Shown here in pieces: positions 24,096 to 32,875 of a stretch of 64,000 nt of DNA. How positions within the stretch are numbered: the stretch's first letter is position 1; each line of letters begins with the position of its first letter. A program made the position numbers and the translations under genes. The notes beneath the pieces are model-generated. The model ran no database searches, was not told the origin of the DNA, and worked only from the letters and a program-made list of their open reading frames with translations. This DNA comes from Pseudomonas vanderleydeniana (GTDB lineage: Bacteria; Pseudomonadota; Gammaproteobacteria; Pseudomonadales; Pseudomonadaceae): assembly GCF_014268755.2 (NCBI RefSeq), contig NZ_CP077093.1, forward strand, positions 3,026,001-3,090,000, written 5' to 3'.

Positions 24096-25181
24096 TCAGG
24101 CCACCTGGGGTGACACGATGATCTTCACGTTGTGCTCCTTGTTGTTCACCAGCTCGAGGAAACCCTTCTCGACGATGTCTTCAAGCTCGATACGCCCCGT
24201 GACCAAGGGGGTGATGTCCAGGCGGCCGTCGGCGATAAAGGCGATCACGTCGGCGAATTCGCCGTTGTAGGCCAGTGAGCCGAACACCTGCTTCTCGGTC
24301 GCCACCAGCTCGAAGAAGTTGAACGAGCTGGGCTCTTCGAAGATGCCCACCAGCACACAGGCGCCGGCCTTGCGAAGGGTGTCGATGGCCAACTTGGCGG
24401 TGTGCTTGTTGCCGATGCATTCGAAACTGACGTCCGCGCCGAGGCCGTGGGTGAGACGACGAGTTTCCGCCAGCACGTCGCACTCGTTCGGATCGAGCAC
24501 GTGGCTGGCGCCGACCTCGCGGGCCTTGGCCTTGCGTGCCGAGGACATCTCCAGCGCGATCACCTGGGCGGCACCGGCGGCCTTGGCGCACATGATGGTG
24601 CACAGGCCGATGGTGCCGGCACCGACCACCACCACGTTGCGTCCCAGCAGGCTGCCGGCTTTCTTCACCGCGTGCATGCCCACCGCCAGCGGCTCGATCA
24701 GGGCCCCGGCTTCGGCAGGGAAACCCGCGGGTAGCTTGTACAGCAGGTTGGCCGGCACGTTGACCCATTCGGCAAAGGCGCCATTGTTCATCAGTCCGGT
24801 GAACGCCAGGTTCTCGCAGATGTTGTACAGGCCGTTGCGACAGTAGTAGCAGGTCCCGCAGTGCTGGCAGGCGTCGGCCGCGACGATCTCGCCGCTGCTG
24901 AAACCCTCGACGCCGTCCCCGAGCTTGACGATCTCGCCGCAGAATTCGTGGCCGAGAATGCATTGCCCCTTGATGCCGGTGAGCGGATGGGGGGCTTCGA
25001 CCGGGATGAACACGGGCCCGGCCACGTACTCATGCAGGTCCGAACCACAGATACCGCACCAATGTACGCGGATCTGTACCCATCCCGCTGGCGGGTCGCC
25101 AGGCAGCGGCACGCTTTCCACGCGTATATCGTTGCGTCCGTGCCAGACCGCTGCGCGCATGCTGTTGGAAGTGATTGTCAT
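24096..25181 (-). CDS. adh: Zinc-dependent 2,3-butanediol dehydrogenase-like alcohol dehydrogenase
   Basis: A 361-residue medium-chain dehydrogenase. The catalytic zinc ligands are in HWCGICGSDLHEY and GHEFCGEI, the structural zinc Cys set is in DACQHCGTCYYCRNGLYNIC, and the NAD-binding GAGTIGL follows. It interconverts 2,3-butanediol and acetoin, feeding the acetoin dehydrogenase encoded upstream in the same operon. Start 25181 has AGGAG 6 nt upstream. The gene is last in acoXABC-adh, 43 bp after acoC, as in P. putida. A GC-rich hairpin (24065-24083) lies just beyond the stop. Confidence 0.9.
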   Translation of the reverse strand: MTITSNSMRAAVWHGRNDIRVESVPLPGDPPAGWVQIRVHWCGICGSDLHEYVAGPVFIPVEAPHPLTGIKGQCILGHEFCGEIVKLGDGVEGFSSGEIVAADACQHCGTCYYCRNGLYNICENLAFTGLMNNGAFAEWVNVPANLLYKLPAGFPAEAGALIEPLAVGMHAVKKAGSLLGRNVVVVGAGTIGLCTIMCAKAAGAAQVIALEMSSARKAKAREVGASHVLDPNECDVLAETRRLTHGLGADVSFECIGNKHTAKLAIDTLRKAGACVLVGIFEEPSSFNFFELVATEKQVFGSLAYNGEFADVIAFIADGRLDITPLVTGRIELEDIVEKGFLELVNNKEHNVKIIVSPQVA

Positions 25182-25224
25182 GGCTGTCTCCTGAGGCCCG
25201 CCCCTGTGGACGGGCCTTGATCGG

Positions 25225-26337
25225 TCAGTGGCGTTTGAGGAAGTCCAGCAGCAGGGCGTTGACCGCCTCGGCGTCTTCCAGCTGGAGCATGTGGGCCTGT
25301 CCGGGCAGGACATGAACCTCGGCATTCAGGCCCTCGGCATGGCTGGCCGGAATGATCGCGTCCGCCTCGCCCCAGATCACCAGGGCCGGGTGTTCGGCGG
25401 TGCCGGGCACGTGGCGCAGATCGACCTGCTGCCGGCCTTCGGTAAACAGCTGGGCGGAGAGTTGCTGCAGGGCCGTGGACACGCCTTCGAGCCGCTTGTA
25501 CTTGAGCATGTCCTCGAGCATCTGCCGGGTGACCAGCGCCGGGTCGGAGAACAGCTGCACCAGTTGCGGCTTGAGCTCGTTGCGGCTGTTGGCCTGGACG
25601 AAGCCTTGCAGATAATCAACGTTGATCTCGGCGCCCAGGCCGGCGCTGGCCAGCAGGCTCAACGAGCGCACCCGCCGGGGTGCCAGCCGTGCGGCATTGA
25701 GGGCTACGGCTCCGCCCATGGAGTGCCCGGCCAGGTGCGCCTGCGGGATGTCCAGGTGATCGAGCAGGGCGAGTACCGTACCACTCAGTTCGTCGAGATC
25801 GCCGCGCTGCAGGACCTTGCCCGATTCGCCGTGGCCCGGCAGGTCGAGGGCGATGACCCGGCGCTCGGCCGCCAGCGCCTCGTGGTTGAACAGCCAGTTG
25901 TTCAGGTCGCCGCCGAAGCCGTGGATCAGCAGCAACGGCACGCCGCCCTCGCCGCGCTCGAAGTAGCGCAGCACACGGCCATCCAGTTCGATCTTCCGGG
26001 GTGTCGGCCCACTGTCGGCCTCGCTGCCGCCGTTCGGGACGAACTCGGCCTGGAAGCGATTGACCACCTCGTCGATCTCTTCGTCGCTCGCCTCACCGTC
26101 GACGATCACGCCGAGCAGTGCGCCGACCGGCAACACCTCTTCCTCACGTGCGACCTGCCGGCGAAGCACGCCGCTGAAGGGCGCCTCGACACTGCTGCTG
26201 ATCTTGTCGGTCTCCACGTCGAGCACCGAATCACCTTTCTCGATGACGTCGCCGTCCTGCTTGAGCCAGGTGTCGATGCGCCCTTCGGTCATCGACAGGC
26301 CCCACTTGGGCATGGTCAGGGTATGGATGCGGCTCAT
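25225..26337 (-). CDS. acoC: Acetoin dehydrogenase E2 component (lipoyl domain plus alpha/beta hydrolase fold)
   Basis: A 370-residue protein. Residues 1-80 form a lipoyl domain with the lipoylated Lys in DVETDKISSSVEAP. The rest is an alpha/beta hydrolase fold with IHGFGGDLNNW, nucleophile elbow GHSMGGAVAL, an acid in WGEADAIIP and a His in LPGQAHMLQ. Acetoin E2 subunits of the Pseudomonas/Cupriavidus type have this fold in place of the chloramphenicol-acetyltransferase-like domain of pyruvate dehydrogenase E2. It takes the acetyl group from E1 to coenzyme A. Its ATG overlaps the acoB stop (ATGA), implying coupled synthesis. Confidence 0.92.
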   Translation of the reverse strand: MSRIHTLTMPKWGLSMTEGRIDTWLKQDGDVIEKGDSVLDVETDKISSSVEAPFSGVLRRQVAREEEVLPVGALLGVIVDGEASDEEIDEVVNRFQAEFVPNGGSEADSGPTPRKIELDGRVLRYFERGEGGVPLLLIHGFGGDLNNWLFNHEALAAERRVIALDLPGHGESGKVLQRGDLDELSGTVLALLDHLDIPQAHLAGHSMGGAVALNAARLAPRRVRSLSLLASAGLGAEINVDYLQGFVQANSRNELKPQLVQLFSDPALVTRQMLEDMLKYKRLEGVSTALQQLSAQLFTEGRQQVDLRHVPGTAEHPALVIWGEADAIIPASHAEGLNAEVHVLPGQAHMLQLEDAEAVNALLLDFLKRH

Positions 26338-27353
26338 GCGACCTTCCTCCCGCGCACCAGCTCCAGGACCGTAGCCTCGATCTTCGCCGCGCTGGGGATG
26401 TACAGGTCTTCCAGGGCGTCGGAGAAAGGCACTGGCGTGTGTGGCGCGGTGACCTGGCGGATCGGTCCCTTGAGAGCGCTGAAGGCCTGCTCGGCGACCA
26501 GGGCAGCGATGTCGGTGGCCATGGAGCAACGCGGGTTGGCCTCGTCGATGACCACCAGGCGGCCGGTCTTCTCCACGCTTTCGAGGATGCTGTCGGCGTC
26601 CAGCGGGCTGGTGGTACGCAGGTCCAGCACCTCGCAGGACACGCCCTGGCGCGCCAGGCTGGCGGCGGCGTCCATGGCCAGGTGGACCATGCGGCCATAG
26701 GTCACCAACGTGACGTCATCGCCATCGCGCAGGAAGTTGGCTTCGCCGAAAGGCACGGTGTACAGCTCTTCCGGCACTTCGCCCTGCATCGAGTAGAGCA
26801 GCTTGTGCTCGCAGAAGATCACCGGGTCGTTGTCGCGGATCGCCTGGATCAGCAGGCCCTTGGCGTCATATGGCGAGGAAGGGCAGACCACCTTCAGCCC
26901 GGGAATGTGCGTCCACAGCGCGGTGAGCATCTGCGAATGCTGGGCGGCGGCCCGCAGGCCGGCCCCGACCATGGTACGGATCACCAGCGGGGTGACCGCC
27001 TTGCCACCGAACATGTAGCGGAACTTGGCCGCCTGGTTGAGGATCTGGTCCAGACAGCAGCCGGCGAAGTCGACGAACATCAGCTCGCACACCGGACGCA
27101 GGCCACGGGTGGCGGCGCCGACCGCGGCCCCCACGTAGCCGATCTCCGACAGTGGGGTGTCCAGCACGCGGCCGGGGAATTCGTGGAACAGGCCCTTGGT
27201 GACCCCAAGCACGCCGCCCCAGGCGTCGTCTTCTCCGGGGGCGCCAGCCCCGCCGGCGTTATCCTCGCCCATGATGAACACCGTCTGGTCGCGGCGCATT
27301 TCCTGGGCCAGGGCTTCGTTGATGGCCTGCTGGTAACTGATCTTTCTGGCCAT
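26334..27353 (-). CDS. acoB: Acetoin dehydrogenase E1 beta subunit
   Basis: A 339-residue transketolase-like pyrimidine-binding subunit: MARKISYQQAINEALAQEM, GEDNAGG, ETPLSEIGYVGAAVGAA-type segment (here DTPLSEIGYVGAAVG), FVDFAGCCLDQILNQAAKFRYMFGG and the C-terminal LRTTSPLDADSILESVEKTGRLVVIDE. With AcoA it forms the thiamine-diphosphate E1 that cleaves acetoin to acetaldehyde and an acetyl unit. GAGGAG precedes the start by 8 nt. It lies 70 bp after acoA and overlaps acoC by 4 bp. Confidence 0.94.
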   Translation of the reverse strand: MARKISYQQAINEALAQEMRRDQTVFIMGEDNAGGAGAPGEDDAWGGVLGVTKGLFHEFPGRVLDTPLSEIGYVGAAVGAATRGLRPVCELMFVDFAGCCLDQILNQAAKFRYMFGGKAVTPLVIRTMVGAGLRAAAQHSQMLTALWTHIPGLKVVCPSSPYDAKGLLIQAIRDNDPVIFCEHKLLYSMQGEVPEELYTVPFGEANFLRDGDDVTLVTYGRMVHLAMDAAASLARQGVSCEVLDLRTTSPLDADSILESVEKTGRLVVIDEANPRCSMATDIAALVAEQAFSALKGPIRQVTAPHTPVPFSDALEDLYIPSAAKIEATVLELVRGRKVA

Positions 27354-27423
27354 GATGGCTCTCCTCTTGTTGTTCTTTCGGAGCCGGGTGGCAGGCATGA
27401 TGCTCGGCACCCGGCGAGCATTC

Positions 27424-28398
27424 TCAGGGGTAGGCGACGTACACGTCGCTCAGCAGGTCGGCCGGCGAGGGCTTGGGGTCGGCCTTGGCGCGCAGCACGG
27501 CCTCATCGATGCTGGCGTGCACCTGGGCATCGATGCTGTCCAGGGCAGAAGGCTGCAGCAGGCCGGCGCGCACGGTGCGCTCGCGGAACTGCATCAGGCA
27601 GTCGCGCGTCTCGCGGTAGTGCTTGACCTCGTCCGGTGCGCGATAGGTCTGGGCATCGCCTTCGAAGTGGCCGTAGTAACGGGTCAGCTTCACCTCGATC
27701 AGCGACGGGCCCTCGCCGGCGCGCGCGCGTTCGATGGCGGCACCGGCGGCTTCGTGCACGGCGAAGAAGTCGAAGCCATCCACCGTCACCCCCGGCATGC
27801 CGAAGCCGGCGGCACGGTCGGCGATATGGTCGCAGGCCACCGACCAGTTCGAAGCCGTGGCCTCGGCGTAGCCGTTGTTCTCGGCGACGAAGATGCACGG
27901 CAGGTTCCACACCGAGGCCAGGTTCATCGCCTCGAACACCGCGCCCTCGTTGGAACCGCCGTCGCCGAAGAAGGCCACCGCCACCGCGCGGCTGCCCTTG
28001 AGCTTGGCGGCCAGCGCCGCGCCGGCTGCCAGCGGTGCGCCGGCGCCGACGATACCGTTGGCGCCGAGCATCCCCTTGGACAGGTCGGCGATGTGCATCG
28101 AGCCGCCCTTGCCCTGGCAGACGCCGGTCTTCTTGCCGTAGATCTCGGCCATCATGCCGTACACGTCCACGCCCTTGGCGATGCAGTGACCGTGGCCGCG
28201 GTGGGTGGAGGCGATGCAATCCTCGTCGTCGAGGTGGGCCATGACGCCAGCGGCGGAGGCTTCCTCGCCGGCGTACAGGTGTACGAAGCCGGGAATTTCT
28301 CCGGTCGCGAACTCCACGTGCAGGCGTTCCTCGAAGGCGCGGATGGTGCGCATCACGCGATAGGCATGGAGCAGTTGTTCAGTCGGTAGCGTGGACAT
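27424..28398 (-). CDS. acoA: Acetoin dehydrogenase E1 alpha subunit
   Basis: A 324-residue thiamine-diphosphate enzyme subunit. The cofactor motif GDGGSNEGAVFEAMNLASVWNLPCIFVAENN begins with GDG and ends with NN as required, and GFVHLYAGEEASAAGVMAHL and STHRGHGHCIAKG are typical of the E1 alpha family. It binds thiamine diphosphate and starts oxidative cleavage of acetoin with AcoB. Its start lies within the last codons of acoX (20-bp overlap), so translation is linked. It belongs to the sigma54-driven operon described at 29568. Confidence 0.94.
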   Translation of the reverse strand: MSTLPTEQLLHAYRVMRTIRAFEERLHVEFATGEIPGFVHLYAGEEASAAGVMAHLDDEDCIASTHRGHGHCIAKGVDVYGMMAEIYGKKTGVCQGKGGSMHIADLSKGMLGANGIVGAGAPLAAGAALAAKLKGSRAVAVAFFGDGGSNEGAVFEAMNLASVWNLPCIFVAENNGYAEATASNWSVACDHIADRAAGFGMPGVTVDGFDFFAVHEAAGAAIERARAGEGPSLIEVKLTRYYGHFEGDAQTYRAPDEVKHYRETRDCLMQFRERTVRAGLLQPSALDSIDAQVHASIDEAVLRAKADPKPSPADLLSDVYVAYP

Positions 28399-29449
28399 TT
28401 TCTTGTTCTCCAGGGTGATTCACAGGCTTGCCGGGAACGCTCAGCAGGCGGTGGTGGGCGGCGAAGGCCAGGGCGGCCTCGACGTCGATGCTCAAGGGAC
28501 CATCAAGTTCGAGGGTGATGCTGGGGCGGTCGGCGGTGGCGAACTCGATCTCGCGTTCACCGTCCAGGGCCAGGGTGCCGGCTGCCAGCAGTGGCAGGCG
28601 TGGCACGCCCGGTTCCAGGGTGCCACTGGCGACGACTCCGCAGGCTTGCAGCAGGCCTGGGGCCAACGGGGCCAGCAGCGCCTCGTCGGCCTGTGGCGAG
28701 AGACGCAGCCAACTGCCGCGCGGGCAGCGGCGCGACACCGGGTTCCACAGCCCGCACAGCGAGGACAGGCCGATGGCATGGGGCTCGGCGAACGCCGCAT
28801 GAATTTCCGCCAGGTCCTCGGCGCGGCTGATGGCGCGGGCACCGGTGAAGGTCAGCGGCGAGACGGCGACCTCCACCAGGGCGATTTCGTCGATACCCCG
28901 TGCCGCCAGCCGCACGCGCAGGCGCTTGTTGCGCCGCAGGGCGACCTGAGCGGGAATCCGGCCACTGGCATAGAGCCCGCCGGCCAGCCCGGCGCCGGTG
29001 GCTTCGCGCAGTTCCGGGAAGGCGTTGTTGGTCCCGGTGGACAAGCACAGCAGCGGGATGTCGCCGACTTCGGCGGCCACCGCCTTGTGCGTGCCATCGC
29101 CACCGAGCACGGCGACCAGGCTGACGCCCCGTTCGACCAGCAGGCGCGCGGCCAGGCGGGTGTCCTCCACGCTCTGGCGCAATGGCATGTCGAGGAATTC
29201 CAGGCGTGGCCAGCGGCTTTCGCGGGCGTGGCGACTGGTGCTGGCCTTGAGTACTGCGGCGGCGATACCGGTCATGTCCGGTGGCATCAGCACCTCGTCG
29301 ATGCCGGTGGCACCGAAGGCGCCCATCAGGCGCTGGACCACGGCCGCCTTGTCGGTGCTGGAGTAGAGCCCGGCATTGGCGGTCAACCGACGCAGGTCCC
29401 GACCCGAGGCCGGGTTGGCGATGATGCCGACGCGCAGCGGCCCGGTCAT
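28379..29449 (-). CDS. acoX: Acetoin catabolism protein AcoX (NAD kinase-like fold)
   Basis: A 356-residue protein with the ATP-NAD kinase-like pattern GIIANPASGRDLRRL at the N-terminus and LVAVLGGDGTHKAVA with the GGDGT motif, then CLSTGTNNAF. AcoX is a conserved first gene of acetoin operons; deletion in other species has mild or no effect, and its reaction is unknown. Start 29449 is chosen because it begins the conserved MTGPLRVGIIANP; an upstream extension to 29515 is not conserved-looking. It is the first gene after the sigma54 promoter. Confidence 0.88.
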   Translation of the reverse strand: MTGPLRVGIIANPASGRDLRRLTANAGLYSSTDKAAVVQRLMGAFGATGIDEVLMPPDMTGIAAAVLKASTSRHARESRWPRLEFLDMPLRQSVEDTRLAARLLVERGVSLVAVLGGDGTHKAVAAEVGDIPLLCLSTGTNNAFPELREATGAGLAGGLYASGRIPAQVALRRNKRLRVRLAARGIDEIALVEVAVSPLTFTGARAISRAEDLAEIHAAFAEPHAIGLSSLCGLWNPVSRRCPRGSWLRLSPQADEALLAPLAPGLLQACGVVASGTLEPGVPRLPLLAAGTLALDGEREIEFATADRPSITLELDGPLSIDVEAALAFAAHHRLLSVPGKPVNHPGEQENVHATD

Positions 29450-29567
29450 AGCGAGAAGCCGCCATCGACGGTGGCCTTCGGAAACTGCGAAGGAGCAGGA
29501 GTGGGCATGACGCACCTCTGATTGTTGTTGTGGGTGCGGGACGGCGTCCCGATGTCATCCGGGTCAT

Positions 29568-29583
29568 AGCAAGGGCGGTGCCA
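29568..29583 (-). promoter_or_regulatory. Sigma54 (-24/-12) promoter of the acoXABC-adh operon
   Basis: On the minus strand the bases read TGGCACCGCCCTTGCT, an exact match to the TGGCAC-N5-TTGCW consensus. It lies 119 bp upstream of the acoX start, and AcoR encoded divergently is a sigma54-dependent activator, so the pairing is expected. Confidence 0.9.
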
Positions 29584-29705
29584 GGGTGGCTGTCGTCATG
29601 CTGAATGCCCCAGGCCAGAGCGGCTGGAACGGGTCGGGTCGGTCGCTCACATCACGGCTGGATGAGACGGGCCATGTCAGCCTGCAAGGCGCTATCGTGA
29701 GATGC

Positions 29706-29722
29706 TGAGACGCTGCGTCTCA
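29706..29722. promoter_or_regulatory. Palindromic upstream activator site, candidate AcoR site
   Basis: TGAGACGCTGCGTCTCA is a perfect 8-1-8 palindrome between acoX and acoR, about 125-140 bp upstream of the sigma54 promoter. That is a usual enhancer distance. GTGAGA (29697-29702) and GTGAGAC (29741-29747) nearby may be additional half-sites. Confidence 0.6.
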
Positions 29723-29815
29723 GTCGGGAGCTGTCCGCTCGTGAGACTTGTCCGGGAGGCGAGGTGGGGCTTAAATGAGCGCAACAATAACAATGAAACA
29801 CGCCGTGGAGGCCCC

Positions 29816-31696
29816 ATGCTTCCTGCCTACTCCAAAGCCCACGTGGACTGTGTCAGCCGTGTGCTGCGTCATGCCGGTCGCTTGCCTGAGGCGCCGGTGC
29901 CGAACCTGATCCTCGACTCCTGGCGGCGCTCGATGGAGCAGCATCATCTGGACCCTGGATCGTTGCAGGGGCCGCGAATCCTCAGCCAGACCCTGCTCAA
30001 GGAGTACCGCGAGCGCGCCGAGAGTTTCCTGTGCCTGGCCGGCGAGGAAGTCTCGCGCCTGCACGGACGGGTGCGCGGTGCCGACTACTGTGTGCTGCTG
30101 ACCGATGCGCAGGGCAATACCATCGACTATCGTGTGGAGTCGGCGATCCGTGCCGATTGCCGGCGTGCCGGGCTGTATCTGGGGACGTGCTGGTCGGAGG
30201 GCGAGGAGGGTACCTGTGGTGTCGCGGCGGTGCTGACCAATGGCGTGCCGGTGACGGTGCACAAGCGCGATCACTTCCGTGCTGCCTTTATCGGCCTGAC
30301 CTGCTCGGCGGCGCCGGTGTACGACCCCTGGGGGGAACTGCTTGGTGTGCTCGACGTGTCGGCCGTGGAATCGCCGGACGATCGTCGCAGCCAGCACCTG
30401 ATCCGGCAGATGACCGTGCAGAGTGCCCGCGACATCGAAAACGCCTTCTTCATGCACAGCACCCGTGGCCAGTGGGTGTTGCGCGCCCATGCGGCCCCGG
30501 GCTATGTCGACAGCCAGCCGGACTTTCTCTTCGCCTGGGATGCCGACGGTTGCGTACAGGCACTCAATCCCTCGGCCCGGCATTACCTGCTGGAGCGTTT
30601 CGGACAGCTGCCACGACACATTGGCGAGGTCTTCGACCTGGACCTGTTGCACGCCGCGGCTGACGAGCACCCTAGGTATGTCGCCGAGCACGGCCTGCAT
30701 GTTCGCTTGAGTGTGCCCCGGGGTGCCCTCAAGAGAGTGGTTGCGCGTCACGCGGCCAGCGAGCTGGACCCACGGATCGCCGAGAGTCTGCGCCTGGCGG
30801 TCCGCGTGAAGGATCGCCACCTGCCCGTGTTGATCCACGGCGAAACCGGTGCCGGCAAGGAGGTCTTCGCGCGCCAGTTGCATGAGCAGAGCGCGCGGCG
30901 CGACAAGCCTTTCGTCGCACTCAATTGCGCCGCCATTCCCGAAAGCCTGATCGAGAGCGAGCTGTTCGGCTACGTTGCCGGCGCCTTTACTGGCGCCGAG
31001 CGCAAGGGCGCGCGCGGGCTGCTGCAACAGGCCGATGGCGGCACGTTGTTCCTCGACGAGATCGGCGACATGCCCCTGGCCCTGCAGACCCGCCTGTTGC
31101 GTGCGTTGGCCGAGGGCGAGGTAGCGCCGTTGGGGGCTGCGCGGCGGCAGGCGGTGGACCTCCAGGTGATCTGCGCCAGTCATCGCGACCTGGCGGCCCT
31201 GGTGGCCGAAGGGGCCTTTCGCGAGGACCTGTATTTTCGTCTCAGCGGTGCGCGATTCGAGTTGCCGCCACTGCGCGAGCGCAGCGACAAGCTGGAGTTG
31301 ATCAACCGCATCCTCGATGAAGAGGCGTCACGCTGCGGCTTGCGCCTGGGGCTGGGGGCCGTGGCGCTGGAGTGCCTGCTCGGCTACAGCTGGCCTGGCA
31401 ATGTGCGCCAGTTGCGCCATGTCTTGCGTTACGCCTGCGCCATCTGCGCGGGCGACAGCATCCAGCTGGAAGACCTGCCCGAGGATCTGCATGGCGCTGC
31501 GCGACAGGTAGCGACGGACGCCCCGGCCAGCCCCGAACGCCAGGCATTGCTCGATGCCCTGGTGCGTCACCGCTGGCAGCCGGGACCTGCGGCACAGGCC
31601 CTGGGTATCTCCCGGGCGACCCTGTATCGGCGGGTGAAGCAGCACGACATCGTGATGCCACGGGCCAAGCCCCATGACAGGGCGACAGGCCGGTGA
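29816..31696 (+). CDS. acoR: Sigma54-dependent transcriptional activator AcoR
   Basis: A 626-residue enhancer-binding protein. The N-terminal half has a GAF-type sensor (GTCWSEGEEGTCGVAAVL, GLTCSAAPVYDPWGELLGVLDVSA). The AAA+ domain (about 325-550) has Walker A GETGAGKE, the sigma54-contact loop GAFTGA, Walker B GTLFLDEIGDM and an arginine region in FREDLYFRLSG. The C-terminus is a Fis-type helix-turn-helix (AAQALGISRATLYRRVKQH). It activates acetoin genes when acetoin or a related ligand binds. Start 29816 has GGAGG upstream; the family-typical MLPAYSKAHVD supports it. Confidence 0.95.
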   Translation: MLPAYSKAHVDCVSRVLRHAGRLPEAPVPNLILDSWRRSMEQHHLDPGSLQGPRILSQTLLKEYRERAESFLCLAGEEVSRLHGRVRGADYCVLLTDAQGNTIDYRVESAIRADCRRAGLYLGTCWSEGEEGTCGVAAVLTNGVPVTVHKRDHFRAAFIGLTCSAAPVYDPWGELLGVLDVSAVESPDDRRSQHLIRQMTVQSARDIENAFFMHSTRGQWVLRAHAAPGYVDSQPDFLFAWDADGCVQALNPSARHYLLERFGQLPRHIGEVFDLDLLHAAADEHPRYVAEHGLHVRLSVPRGALKRVVARHAASELDPRIAESLRLAVRVKDRHLPVLIHGETGAGKEVFARQLHEQSARRDKPFVALNCAAIPESLIESELFGYVAGAFTGAERKGARGLLQQADGGTLFLDEIGDMPLALQTRLLRALAEGEVAPLGAARRQAVDLQVICASHRDLAALVAEGAFREDLYFRLSGARFELPPLRERSDKLELINRILDEEASRCGLRLGLGAVALECLLGYSWPGNVRQLRHVLRYACAICAGDSIQLEDLPEDLHGAARQVATDAPASPERQALLDALVRHRWQPGPAAQALGISRATLYRRVKQHDIVMPRAKPHDRATGR

Positions 31697-31828
31697 TGAC
31701 GGTGGCGAGTCGCGGCTTCCGTCTGCGTTGGCAGGTCGACCCATTTCCGGGCTGGCATCCGGCTGGATGCAAGTCAGTGACTCACGGCCGGGGTGGACCG
31801 GCTGCCGATCGGTGACGCTGCGAGCGGA

Positions 31829-31856
31829 AGGCGCCTGAGGGGAGTAACAGGCGCCT
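31829..31856. terminator. Hairpin between convergent acoR and homocysteine methyltransferase genes
   Basis: A perfect 9-bp inverted repeat (AGGCGCCTG / CAGGCGCCT) with a 10-nt loop lies in the 175-bp gap between convergent genes. No T tract is evident on either side, so it is a probable rather than certain terminator. Confidence 0.5.
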
Positions 31857-31871
31857 GCTGCATTCAGAAAC

Positions 31872-32771
31872 TCAAGCCAGGTTGCGCTTGAGCTCGGCGA
31901 TATGCTCCGGACCAATGCCACAGCAGCCGCCGATCATGCTGGCGCCACGTTGCCGCCAGTCCCGGGCCCAGGCCAGGTAGCCTGGCGGGTCGAGGTCTTC
32001 GCGCAGTTCATCCAGGCCGTCGTTGGCGGTGGCTTCCTTCGGCTGCGGCGGGAAGGCGTTGGCGTAGGCACCGATGGCGATGTCCGCGTTCAGCCGTTCG
32101 ATCACCGAGCGCGCCACGTCCACGGCGGCACCAATGACTTCCGGCTGGCTGCAGTTGAACAGCACGGCGCCCACGCCCAGGCCCGCAACGGCTTCGATGG
32201 CTTCGGCTACCGGCTCGCCGGAACGCAGGCGCGGGGTGTCGTCGACGTCCTCGTCCTGCAGGGTGAACGATACCCAGAACGGTTTGCCGTCGGCCGGCAG
32301 GTGGGCGTGGATCGCGCGCACTTCGGCGATCAGGCTCTGGGTTTCCGCCAGCCACAGGTCGACGCTTGGCGCCAGGCCGTCGAGCAGCGGCGTCAGCACT
32401 TCGGCCACGCGCTCGGGCTGGAACAGGTCGGGCCGGTAGGAACCGAACAACGGCGGCAGGGAGCCGGCCACCTGCACTGGCTGTGCGCTGGCATCGGCAG
32501 CGGTACGAGCCAGCTTGCCGGCGGTTTCGGCCAATTGACGTCCTTCGCGGGCAAAGCGTTCCTCGCCGATATGGAAAGGCACCACGGCATAGCTGTTGCT
32601 GGTGATGACCTGGGCGCCGGCGGCGATGAACGAGGCATGCACACCCACCACGGCCTCGGGAGCTTCACTCAAGGCCAGCGCAGACCACTCGGGTTGGCGG
32701 AACGGGGCGCCGCTGCGTTGCAGCTCGCGACCCATGCCACCGTCCAGGACCACCATCGATCGTTGTTTCAT
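31872..32771 (-). CDS. Homocysteine S-methyltransferase family protein
   Basis: A 299-residue protein of the cobalamin-independent homocysteine S-methyltransferase (MmuM/HMT) family. The zinc ligands are visible as the Cys in LFNCSQPE and the CC pair in MIGGCCGIGPEHI; the N-terminal VVLDGGMGRELQRSG is typical. Known members transfer methyl from S-methylmethionine or S-adenosylmethionine to homocysteine. It is divergent from an amino-acid ABC uptake gene, so the imported compound may be its methyl donor (inference). The ATG at 32771 is used because the upstream in-frame extension is not conserved-looking. Confidence 0.88.
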   Translation of the reverse strand: MKQRSMVVLDGGMGRELQRSGAPFRQPEWSALALSEAPEAVVGVHASFIAAGAQVITSNSYAVVPFHIGEERFAREGRQLAETAGKLARTAADASAQPVQVAGSLPPLFGSYRPDLFQPERVAEVLTPLLDGLAPSVDLWLAETQSLIAEVRAIHAHLPADGKPFWVSFTLQDEDVDDTPRLRSGEPVAEAIEAVAGLGVGAVLFNCSQPEVIGAAVDVARSVIERLNADIAIGAYANAFPPQPKEATANDGLDELREDLDPPGYLAWARDWRQRGASMIGGCCGIGPEHIAELKRNLA

Positions 32772-32875
32772 ATAACTTCCTTGAATGTGCTTATGAAGAA
32801 AATTCACTATGTTCAGTACGCTTATAGCTATTTAATAGCTTAATTCGATTTTCAGCCAACTTTTCAGGAGCTTAC

